A stretch of DNA of 64,000 nucleotides from Arthrobacter sp. PAMC25284 (GTDB lineage: Bacteria > Actinomycetota > Actinomycetes > Actinomycetales > Micrococcaceae): assembly GCF_019443425.1 (NCBI RefSeq), contig NZ_CP080382.1, forward strand, positions 2,108,001 through 2,172,000, written 5' to 3'. How positions within the stretch are numbered: position 1 is the stretch's first letter; each line of letters starts with the position of its first letter. Of this stretch, positions 7,455-15,900 are shown piece by piece. The notes under the pieces are model-generated. The model saw only the letters and a list, made by a program, of their open reading frames with translations, was not told the DNA's origin and did no database searches. The position numbers were made by a program, and so were the translations under genes.

Positions 7455-8795
7455 CTAACCGGCGGCTCCGAGCACTGCCCAGCCGTAACCGTCCAGCCTG
7501 ACGGCGTTACGGTCCGGGAGTGTCTTGCCCCGGCCTGCCAACAGTGCCGAGGCCGACGACGGCACGGACAGTTCCGCGGTGGCACCCGAGAGGTTCAGTG
7601 CGACCGTGAGCGCACCGCCGTCGCCGCGGGTCTCGTAGACGAGGTGCTCGTTGCTGATCGCGAGCACCTCGGTTCGCGCGGTGTGCAGCCACGGGTGCCG
7701 GCGGCGGAGGCTGATCAGTTCCTGGTGCAGGTGGTAAATCGGCCAGCCGAGCTGCGCGAGCTCCGACGGCGCCTCCGGGAAGGCCGGCCGGACGGCGTCG
7801 TCTCCCCCGGCCCGGTCCTCCTTGATACCGCGGAAGGCCTGCTCGTCGCCGTAGTAGATCGACGGCGTTCCGCCCACCGTGAGGAGAACCGTCAGCGCAA
7901 GCGGCAACTGGTCCGGGTTCTCCAGCCGGCTCGCCAGCCGGGTGACGTCGTGGTTGCCCACGAAAGTCAGCGGCGTGAAGGACTCCAGGAAACCGTTGTG
8001 CCGGTCCAGCGCGGCGGCGAGTTCGTAGAAGTTTGCGTCGTTAAGCGAGCTCCAGACGGCCTTCCAGAGTTCGTACTGGGTGACGGAGTCCAGGGTGCTT
8101 TCCTGCACTTCGTGGGCGTAGTCGCCGTGAATGTACTCCCCCACGAAATACGCCTCCGGATACTCGCTGCGCACCTCCGCCAGGACCGGTTTCCAGAACG
8201 AGGGCGGCACGGCATACGCCGCGTCCAGCCGCCACCCGTCCGCGCCACGTCCCAGCCAGTGCTTCATGACGTCTGTGACAAACGCGGCAACCTGGGGTTC
8301 ATCATGATTCAGCGCGACCAGGTGATGGTGGCCTTCGAAGTCCTCGTAGCCGGGTTCGCTGCCGGGCACCCATTCGGTGTCCGGCCAGTCCAGCCGGAAC
8401 CAGGATGCAGTGGGCGACTCCGGACCTTCGGCAAGGACCTGCTGGAATGGTTCGAAGCTGCGCCCCGCGTGGTTGAAGACGCCGTCGAGCAGTACTTTCA
8501 GGCCACGGGCGTGGGCCTGCGCGACGAGTTCGTCGAAGTCGCCGTCATCGCCCAGCCGCGGGTCGATGCGGTAGTAGTCGGTGGTGTCATACCCGTGCGT
8601 TTCCGAGGCGAAGACCGGACCAAGAGCAAGCCCGGAAGCCCCCAGTTCCACCGCGTAATCAAGCCAGGCCTCAAGCCGATCCAAGCGGTGCACCACCGGT
8701 TGCGGGGCTGACCCGGCAGCAGCTTCGGCTCCGGTGAAGCCCAAGGGATACACCTGCCACCAGATAACGTGCTGGACCCACTTCGGTTCACTCAT
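7455..8795 (-). CDS. GH13 alpha-amylase family glycoside hydrolase
   Basis: ATG 8795 follows GAGAGGGA; an upstream in-frame extension lacks a ribosome site. The product has 446 residues without a signal peptide, so it is cytoplasmic. The four GH13 regions are present: DGVFNH (104-109), GWRLDAAYA with nucleophile D191, FVGEYIHGD with acid/base E220, and FVGNHD with D283. The short (beta/alpha)8 barrel and C-terminal beta domain resemble neopullulanase or cyclomaltodextrinase-like or maltogenic enzymes acting on alpha-1,4-glucans or malto-oligosaccharides. Exact substrate is not determined by these motifs. It stands alone on the minus strand. Confidence 0.88.
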   Translation of the reverse strand: MSEPKWVQHVIWWQVYPLGFTGAEAAAGSAPQPVVHRLDRLEAWLDYAVELGASGLALGPVFASETHGYDTTDYYRIDPRLGDDGDFDELVAQAHARGLKVLLDGVFNHAGRSFEPFQQVLAEGPESPTASWFRLDWPDTEWVPGSEPGYEDFEGHHHLVALNHDEPQVAAFVTDVMKHWLGRGADGWRLDAAYAVPPSFWKPVLAEVRSEYPEAYFVGEYIHGDYAHEVQESTLDSVTQYELWKAVWSSLNDANFYELAAALDRHNGFLESFTPLTFVGNHDVTRLASRLENPDQLPLALTVLLTVGGTPSIYYGDEQAFRGIKEDRAGGDDAVRPAFPEAPSELAQLGWPIYHLHQELISLRRRHPWLHTARTEVLAISNEHLVYETRGDGGALTVALNLSGATAELSVPSSASALLAGRGKTLPDRNAVRLDGYGWAVLGAAG

Positions 8796-8855
8796 CAGGC
8801 AGTCCCTCTCATCGTTCCGGGTGGAAATGGTCCCCATTTAGGGTTTGCGACGGGC

Positions 8856-9974
8856 TCAGGTTGCCCCGTCGTGGGCCGTGTCGGGCTCCACGGCCGGCTC
8901 GTGTGGGGTGGGCGCCGTGTCACCGGGGTCCTCACCCGTCCAGACCTTGATGATGGCCCAGACGACGGCGGCCAGCGGCACCGCCAGGACCGCGCCCACG
9001 ATCCCGGCCAGGATGGTTCCGGCGGTCAGCGCCAGCAGGATGACCAGGCCGTGGACCTTCAGCGCGTTGCCCATCAGGACCGGCTGCAGGAAGTTGCCCT
9101 CCAACTGGTTCACGCCCACCACGACGGCGAGCACGATCAACGCCGCCACGGGGCCATTGGAGACCAGGGCCACCAGCACCGCGATCGCGCCGGCAGCCGT
9201 GGCGCCAACCAGCGGGATGAACCCGCCGATAAACGTGATGACCGCCAGCGGCAGGGCCAAGGGCACCTGCATCACCAGCAGCGCCGCGCCAATCACCACC
9301 GCATCGACTCCTGCGACGGCAGCCGTGCCGCGGACGTAGCCGCCGAGCAGCTGCAGGCCCCGGGCCCCGGCCAGCTCGGCCTTCGCGCGGCGTTCGCCCG
9401 TAAAGGCGCGGAGTACAAACGCCCAGATTTTCTCCCCGTCCTTCAGGAAGTAGAACAGGACGACGGCCATGAGCACGAACCCGGTGATGAACGAGGCGGC
9501 AGCGCCGATCCCGGTGATGGCACCCGTGGCGAAGGAGCTGCTGCCCAGGAACGCCAAAGCCTTGTCCCGCGCATCCTGGATAACCGTGTCATCGACCGTC
9601 AGAGGTCCGTTCTGGACCAGTGAGTACAACTGGTCGAATCCGGCTCCGGCCTGCTCCACCAGCGCGGACCACTCACTCTGGACGGCGAAAACGATGCCAG
9701 TGACTGCGGCACCGAAAACCGTGACCATGCCCAGGAAGGAAACACCGGTGGCGACGGCGGCCGGCCAGCCGCGGCGCCTGAGCCACGCCACCAGCGGGGC
9801 GATCGCTGCGGCCAGGATGAGGGCGATGATCACCGGGATAACGATGAGCGTCAGCTGGCTAAGGGCGAACACCAGTACGGAGGCCAGGGCCAGGATCAGC
9901 AGGGTCTGTGCTGCCCGGGTGGAAGTCCTGCCGAAACTGTCAGACCACGGGCTTTTCGGGGCGGGTGCAGACAT
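8856..9974 (-). CDS. AI-2E family transporter (PerM-type)
   Basis: ATG 9974 follows GAAGGA; 372 residues. It has the family's layout: two or three N-terminal helices (LLILALASVLVFAL, LTLIVIPVIIALILAAAIAP), a soluble loop with the family phrase FYFLKDGEKIW at about residues 185-195, and a C-terminal set of helices including VITFIGGFIPLVGATAAG and VVVGVNQLEGNFLQPVLMG. The latter two motifs are diagnostic. The family (PF01594) includes proteins proposed to export autoinducer-2 and Na+/H+ antiporters; substrate cannot be told from sequence. The tail is acidic and Pro-rich. Confidence 0.9.
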   Translation of the reverse strand: MSAPAPKSPWSDSFGRTSTRAAQTLLILALASVLVFALSQLTLIVIPVIIALILAAAIAPLVAWLRRRGWPAAVATGVSFLGMVTVFGAAVTGIVFAVQSEWSALVEQAGAGFDQLYSLVQNGPLTVDDTVIQDARDKALAFLGSSSFATGAITGIGAAASFITGFVLMAVVLFYFLKDGEKIWAFVLRAFTGERRAKAELAGARGLQLLGGYVRGTAAVAGVDAVVIGAALLVMQVPLALPLAVITFIGGFIPLVGATAAGAIAVLVALVSNGPVAALIVLAVVVGVNQLEGNFLQPVLMGNALKVHGLVILLALTAGTILAGIVGAVLAVPLAAVVWAIIKVWTGEDPGDTAPTPHEPAVEPDTAHDGAT

Positions 9975-10207
9975 TCCAGGTCCTTCGAATGGAGATAGTG
10001 GTCGATTCGACGATAGTCGGTTCTGTCCGGCACCGCGGCACGCGGCGCCCGACCCGCAGCGGACGGCACACCGAACGGCCGTGGGACGGCTGGACTTCTG
10101 CACAACGCTAGCTAACCGCCCCATTCACTCGTCCATTGAGCCGGTAGGCCTCCGCGCGGTTAGCTGAATCACATCAGCGTTTATCTCCGCGACCCTCAGG
10201 AACCATC

Positions 10208-10453
10208 GTGACTTTGCAACAGAACCGGCCCGCCGGCAGCACCGCCCACTGGGACGACGTCGAGGTCGGCGACGCCGTGCACCTCCGCAGGAACGGCCGT
10301 CTCGAACACGCAGGCCGCGTGGACGACCGCACCGCCAACGGCGCCGTCGTGTGGGTCGTATCCGGCCACGGCCACCGGCAGTTGTTCCATGTTGACGACG
10401 GCTTCGAACTGGCCGTTGCGGGTCCGGAAGAAGCCGGCCATGCTGCGCACTGA
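10208..10453 (+). CDS. Small protein (81 aa), KOW-like, unknown
   Basis: GTG 10208 follows AGGA. The 81-residue product has HWDDVEVGDAVHLRRNGRLE, then HAGRVDDRTANGAVVWVV and HRQLFHVDDGFEL: a small beta-barrel pattern (v-G-D-x-V ... G-x-V-d-d-x-T-x-x-G-x-v-w-v) like that of DUF1918 or KOW/SH3-like proteins. It stands alone and divergent from the AI-2E gene. Function is unknown; a nucleic-acid or regulatory role would be guesswork. Confidence 0.6.
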   Translation: MTLQQNRPAGSTAHWDDVEVGDAVHLRRNGRLEHAGRVDDRTANGAVVWVVSGHGHRQLFHVDDGFELAVAGPEEAGHAAH

Positions 10454-10622
10454 CGCACCAGCGGGCGCGGCACAAATCGCCGCGTGGGATGCGAGCACGG
10501 ACTCGTCCTGCCCGGAGGACTGCCACTACTGTTCGGGGCCGGAAACGGACTAGCGGACGGCACTCACGTGCCGGTAGAGTCACGGGAAACCGCCGTGATC
10601 GACGAAGTGCAGGGAGGATTCC

Positions 10623-11255
10623 GTGCGCACACACCCCGCCCGGACTCCCTTCCATGCCCTCCGCGCCGGCATGGTCGCAACGGTCGCGCTCACACTGGCA
10701 GCCTGCGCCCACGTCCTGGCCGGCGGTCAGCTTCCGGGGCCGATGATCCTCCTGGCCCTCCTGGCCCTGACCGGCCTGGCCTGCACCGCGGTGACCCGCC
10801 TTAAACTCGGGTTCCCTGCGGTTGCGGGCCTGCTCGGGGCCGGCCAGCTCGTCCTGCACGAAGCTTTTACTGCCCTCGGCGGCACAGTGGCCGGTGCCGC
10901 GAGCAACGCTGCCGGGCCGCACCACGGCCCGGCACTCCTCCCAACCAGCCTCCCGGCAAGCCCGCTCGAGCAGGTGCAGGCCCATGGCCTCGATTCGCCG
11001 TTGGCGCTGCTGATGCTGGCCGGCCACGCCGCGGCCACGCTGGCCTGCGCCCTGATCCTCGCCAGGGGTGAAGATGCCCTGTGGGGGCTCGCTGCCTGGC
11101 TTCGTCCGCTCATCGAGCTCCCCTCACCCGTATCGACCGACGCCGCCGCGGCACCCGCGGTTGCCGTCCCACCGGTCCCTGCAGCCCCGCTCCCGTGGCG
11201 GAACCAGCGGCCTGACTGCCGCCGCGGCCCGCCCGCCGCCGTCGTATTTTCCTGA
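10623..11255 (+). CDS. Hypothetical membrane protein upstream of YcnI gene
   Basis: GTG 10623 follows GGGAGGA; 210 residues. Hydrophobic helices occur at about residues 17-36, 40-60, 65-82 and 126-147, with an Ala/Pro-rich hydrophilic tail from about residue 170. The periplasm-facing loop before the last helix has HHGP and several His. The gene precedes the YcnI/DUF1775 gene by 117 bp on the same strand, so they are likely co-transcribed. By context it may take part in copper or envelope handling, but this is inference only. Confidence 0.6.
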   Translation: MRTHPARTPFHALRAGMVATVALTLAACAHVLAGGQLPGPMILLALLALTGLACTAVTRLKLGFPAVAGLLGAGQLVLHEAFTALGGTVAGAASNAAGPHHGPALLPTSLPASPLEQVQAHGLDSPLALLMLAGHAAATLACALILARGEDALWGLAAWLRPLIELPSPVSTDAAAAPAVAVPPVPAAPLPWRNQRPDCRRGPPAAVVFS

Positions 11256-11372
11256 CTTTTCCCCTGGTCGCGGACTCCCCAGACCCACCCGGCTGGCCGT
11301 GCCGCCGCGACCTCACCACCCTTGGGCTTCCGCGCGTTGAACGCCGGGCCCGCGCCTGAAAGGCACCCTCTC

Positions 11373-12122
11373 TTGAACAAGTCAATGACCCTGTCCCCCG
11401 TCCGCCGCGCCCTGACCGCCACTGCCGTGGCAGGCGGGACCGCCGCCCTGATGCTCGCTGGCGTGTCCGGCGCTTCGGCCCATGTCGGCGCCACCCCGGA
11501 CAAAACCGCCGCCAACTCATATGCCCTGGTGACCTTCGGGATCCCGCACGGCTGCGACACTTTCGGCACCACCAGAGTGACCATCACACTGCCCGCCGAA
11601 CTCAACGACGCGCAGCCCACGGTCAACCCCAACTGGACCGTCGAGAGGGTCGAGGAGCAACTGCCCGAACCGAAAACGCTGGCCGACGGTTCGTCCATCA
11701 CCAAACGGACCAGCCGGATCGTCTACACGGCCAAGGCTCCGCTGGATCCCCATTTCCGCGACGCCCTGGTGCTCTCGGTAAAGCTGCCCGACACCCCGGG
11801 GAAGACGCTCTATTTCCCCACCCTGCAGAACTGCGAGCAGGGGCAGACCGACTGGGCAACGATCCCGCAGGAAGGCCAGGACCATGACTCCGTCAAGTCC
11901 CCGGCTCCGTCGGTGACCGTCACCGAAGCCGTTGCGGACGGGCATGCCGCATCCGGCGCGCCGGCCGGGACTGCCTCCGCAACGACGCATGACCTGGCTC
12001 AGGCCACATCGGTCACGGACGACGGCGCCCAGGCACGCAGTTGGGCCGGCCTGGTTGCCGGCGTGGGCGGTCTGGTGCTTGGCGGGCTCGCGTTCCTGCG
12101 CCGCCGCGCACCGCAGCAGTAG
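11373..12122 (+). CDS. YcnI family copper-type protein (DUF1775)
   Basis: TTG 11373 lies 9 bases after AAAGG; the nearby ATG at 11385 is too far from it. The 249-residue product has a signal peptide cleaved after ASA (residues 34-36), leaving His37 as the mature N-terminus (HVGATPDKTAANSYALVTF). In YcnI proteins this N-terminal His with a conserved Glu and Trp binds Cu(II) (monohistidine brace). Residues 37-170 form the DUF1775 domain (IPHGCDT, NPNWTVER). A low-complexity linker and a C-terminal helix followed by RRR anchor it to the membrane. No copper pump or CopC/CopD gene is visible beside it. Confidence 0.88.
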   Translation: MNKSMTLSPVRRALTATAVAGGTAALMLAGVSGASAHVGATPDKTAANSYALVTFGIPHGCDTFGTTRVTITLPAELNDAQPTVNPNWTVERVEEQLPEPKTLADGSSITKRTSRIVYTAKAPLDPHFRDALVLSVKLPDTPGKTLYFPTLQNCEQGQTDWATIPQEGQDHDSVKSPAPSVTVTEAVADGHAASGAPAGTASATTHDLAQATSVTDDGAQARSWAGLVAGVGGLVLGGLAFLRRRAPQQ

Positions 12123-12146
12123 CTGACTCAGCAGCAGTAGCCGCCG

Positions 12147-12186
12147 CTGATTGATGCCCGGAAATTACAATCCGGGCATCAATCAG
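12147..12186 (+). terminator. 16-bp stem-loop after the YcnI gene
   Basis: A perfect 16-bp inverted repeat (12147-12162 with 12171-12186) closes an 8-base AT-rich loop, 24 bases after the YcnI stop. There is no T run, as is common for actinobacterial terminators. It separates the YcnI gene from the DUF4232 gene. Confidence 0.75.
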
Positions 12187-12241
12187 GACGCGCCGCCGTG
12201 GCATCGTTGACTACGGCGGCGGCGGGCCGCAGGGTGTACGC

Positions 12242-12877
12242 ATGAGGTCTCAGCGAATCAAGCATGTCCCGTCCCTGGCGACAGCGACCGTGGCCGCAGC
12301 GCTCCTGCTGAGCGGCTGCGGAGGCGGCACGCCGCAGGCCGCCACGGGACCGGTGTCCCCCACCGACAGCGCCTCGGCGTCGGCTTCGGCCACAGAGTCG
12401 TCCGCGTCACCGAGCTCCACCTCCTCCCCGTCGTCGCAGGCCTCCACCCAGGCCGGGCCGGCGTTGTGCAAAGCCGACTCCCTGACGGCCCTGACCGATG
12501 CCTCCGGCGGCGGCGCCGCCGGCAGCGTCTACATGCAGCTCATCCTGTCGAACTCCGGCACCGAACCCTGCCTGCTCCAGGGCTTCGCCGGGGTCTCCCT
12601 GACCGCCGGCGCCGACGGCGAGCCGATCGGCGCCGCTGCCACGCGGGACGAATCCAGCCCGGTGGCGGATGTGCTGCTCGCACCCGGCGAGGCAGGCACG
12701 GCGGTGCTGCGCTACACCCAGGCCCGGAACTACGCCGACTGCGAGGTCGTTGCTGCAGCCGGCTACCGGATCTATCCCCCGAACGACACCGCGTCATTGT
12801 TCCTCCCACAGCCGACCGATGCCTGCAGCAACCCGGAAATCAGCCTGCTGACCATCGGGGCGTTCGAGCCGAAGTAG
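12242..12877 (+). CDS. DUF4232 domain lipoprotein
   Basis: ATG 12242; 211 residues. A signal peptide ends in the lipobox LSGC (lipidated Cys26), followed by a Ser/Ala/Pro-rich linker to about residue 75. The remainder is a DUF4232 domain: LCKADSLTAL, MQLILSNSGTEPCLLQGF, GVSLTAG, LAPGEAGTAVLRYTQ and DACSNPEISLLTIGAF, with conserved Cys likely forming disulfides. Such proteins are common actinobacterial cell-surface lipoproteins without a known function. It follows the stem-loop at 12147-12186, so it has its own promoter. Confidence 0.8.
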   Translation: MRSQRIKHVPSLATATVAAALLLSGCGGGTPQAATGPVSPTDSASASASATESSASPSSTSSPSSQASTQAGPALCKADSLTALTDASGGGAAGSVYMQLILSNSGTEPCLLQGFAGVSLTAGADGEPIGAAATRDESSPVADVLLAPGEAGTAVLRYTQARNYADCEVVAAAGYRIYPPNDTASLFLPQPTDACSNPEISLLTIGAFEPK

Positions 12878-12953
12878 GACCCGCCGCCCGGTCCGGCGGG
12901 CGGCGGTTGGGCGCCCGCCCAAGAGTGTCGGTGCCGTAAGGCATGATGGAGGA

Positions 12954-15900
12954 ATGACGGGGCAGGAACTCGCTGGCGGCACACTCGCGGCCGACGCCAT
13001 GGACCGGTTCAGCCGGCCGACCCGGGACTGGTTCCAGGGCGCTTTTTCCGCGCCCACCCCGGCCCAGAACGGCGCTTGGAACGCCATTTCCTCCGGCTCG
13101 CACGCCCTCGTGGTCGCTCCCACCGGATCCGGCAAGACCCTCGCCGCCTTCCTTTGGGCCCTGGACCGGCTGCTCGTCTCCGTTCCCGCCGAGCCGGAAT
13201 CACTGCCTGGCCTGACGCCGGCAACCGGAAAGGGCACCCGACGGAAGGCACCCCAGCGCAAAACCCGGGTGCTGTATATTTCCCCGCTTAAGGCCCTCGG
13301 CGTTGACGTCGAACGAAACCTCCGCGCCCCGCTCATCGGCATCACTCAGACCGCCAAACGCCTGAACCTGCCGGCGCCCCTGATCACCGTCGGGGTCCGC
13401 TCCGGGGATACGACGACGGCGGACCGGCGTGCGCTGCTCAGCCGTCCGCCCGACATCCTCATCACCACACCCGAGTCACTGTTCCTGATGCTGACTTCCA
13501 AGGCCCGGGAAACCCTCAGCGAGATCGACACCATCATCATCGATGAGGTCCACGCTGTCGCCGGAACGAAACGCGGCGCCCACCTCGCCGTCTCGCTGGA
13601 ACGCCTCGATGCGTTGCTGCCCAAGCCGGCGCAGCGGATCGGGCTGTCCGCGACGGTGGAGCCGCGGGAGCTCGTGGCACAGTTTCTGGCGGGCTCGGCG
13701 CCCGTGGAGATTGTTGCGCCGCCATCGCGGAAAAACTGGGACCTGACCGTCTCCGTCCCCGTCGAGGACATGACCGATCTCCAGGGCGCAGCCGGGGCCT
13801 TCGACTCCGGCCCGGCCTCGGGCCTGCAGCCGCAGGCCTCCATCTGGCCGCATGTGGAGGAAAAGATCGTGGACCTGGTGCTGGCCAACCAGTCCACCAT
13901 CGTGTTCGCCAACTCCCGCCGGCTCTCCGAGCGGCTCACGGCCCGGCTCAATGAAATCTATGCCGAACGGCAGCTGATGGCCGCCGCCGCCGCCGGCGGC
14001 TGGGATTCGCTGCAGGATGACGGTTTGACCGGCCTGCCGGCTGACGGGGCCGGATCAGCCTTCGGATCCACCGGCGGAAACGGATCAGCCGGCGGATCCG
14101 CGCTGGCGCCGGCGTCGACGGCCACCCCGGCACACATGATGGCGCAGGCCGGCAGCACCGCCGGCACCGACCCGGTGCTGGCCCGCGCCCACCACGGATC
14201 CGTGTCCAAGGACCAGCGCGCCCTCATCGAGGACGACCTCAAGTCCGGGCGGCTGCGCTGCGTCGTGGCCACGTCGTCGCTGGAGCTCGGCATCGACATG
14301 GGCGCCGTGGACCTCGTCGTCCAGGTCGAGTCGCCGCCCTCGGTGGCCAGCGGATTGCAGCGCGTGGGCCGCGCCGGGCACCAGGTCGGCGAGATCTCCC
14401 AGGGCGTCCTGTTCCCCAAGCACCGGGCGGACCTTGTGCACACCGCGATCACGGTCGAGCGGATGCTCGGCGGCAAGATCGAACGGCTCAGCGTCCCCGC
14501 CAACCCGCTGGATATCCTCGCCCAGCAGACCGTTGCCGCGACCGCCCTCGGCGCGATCGAGGTGGAGGAATGGTTCGCGACCGTCCGGCGGTCCGCCCCC
14601 TTCGCTTCACTCCCCCGCTCCGCATTCGAGGCCACCCTGGACCTGCTGGCCGGGCGCTACCCATCCGACGAATTCGCGGAACTGCGTCCGCGGATCATCT
14701 GGGACCGTAACGCCGGCACCATCGAGGGCCGGCCGGGCGCGCAGCGGCTCGCCGTCACCTCAGGCGGGACGATTCCGGACCGGGGGCTGTTCGGCGTCTA
14801 CATCATCGGCACCGAGGTGGAAGGGTCTGGTTCTGCGGGCGGCGACGGACGGGCCGCGAGCCCGGCCGCTGCGGCAGCCAAGGGCGGACGGCGGGTCGGC
14901 GAACTCGACGAGGAAATGGTCTACGAGTCCCGGGTCGGGGATGTCTTCGCCCTCGGCGCGACCAGCTGGAAGATCGAGGACATCACCCACGACCGTGTCC
15001 TCGTCACCCCCGCCTTCGGCCAGCCCGGCAAGCTTCCCTTCTGGAAGGGTGACTCCCTGGGCCGCCCCGTCGATCTGGGCCGCGCCCTCGGTGCGTTCGT
15101 CCGGGAACTCTCCGCGTCCGACGTCGGGCCGGCCACGGAACGCTGTAGGGCCAGCGGCCTCGACGACTTCGCCGCCAACAACCTCATCCAGTACCTCGCC
15201 GAGCAGAAGCTCGCCACCGAGGTGGTCCCGAGCGACACGACCCTCGTCGTCGAGCGTTTCCACGATGAGCTCGGCGACTGGCGGGTGGTGCTGCACAGCC
15301 CCTTCGGTATGCCCGTCCACGCACCGTGGGCGCTCGCCGTCGGCCAGCGACTGCACCAGCGCTATGGCATGGATGGCTCCGCGATGGCCGCCGATGACGG
15401 CATTGTGCTGCGCGTTCCCATGATGGAGGACGAGCCGCCCGGCGCGGAATTGTTCCTCTTCGACCCGGAGGAGCTGGAGCAGATCGTCACAGCCGAGGTC
15501 GGCGGCAGCGCCCTCTTCGCCTCGCGGTTCCGCGAGTGCGCGGCCCGGGCCTTGCTGCTGCCCCGGCAGAATCCCGGCAAGAGGCAACCGCTGTGGCAGC
15601 AGCGCCAGCGCTCGGCCCAACTGCTGGACGTCGCCCGGAAATACCCGACCTTCCCGATCGTGCTCGAAACCGTGCGCGAATGCCTGCAGGATGTTTACGA
15701 CCTGCCGGCCCTCAAGGACCTCGCCGCCGCGGTGGAACGGCGTGAACTGCGGATCGTGGAGACCACCACCCAGCAGCCCTCACCGTTCGCCAAGTCCCTG
15801 CTGTTCGGCTACGTCGCCCAGTTCCTGTATGAGGGCGATTCGCCGCTCGCTGAGCGCCGCGCCGCCGCGCTGGCCCTGGATTCGACCCTGCTCAACGAAC

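Noticed and set aside
6174-8711. Very long open frame on the plus strand opposite the GH13 gene
   Set aside because: High-GC antisense frame: no family motifs, no ribosome site, runs through a frame with clear GH13 catalytic motifs on the other strand.
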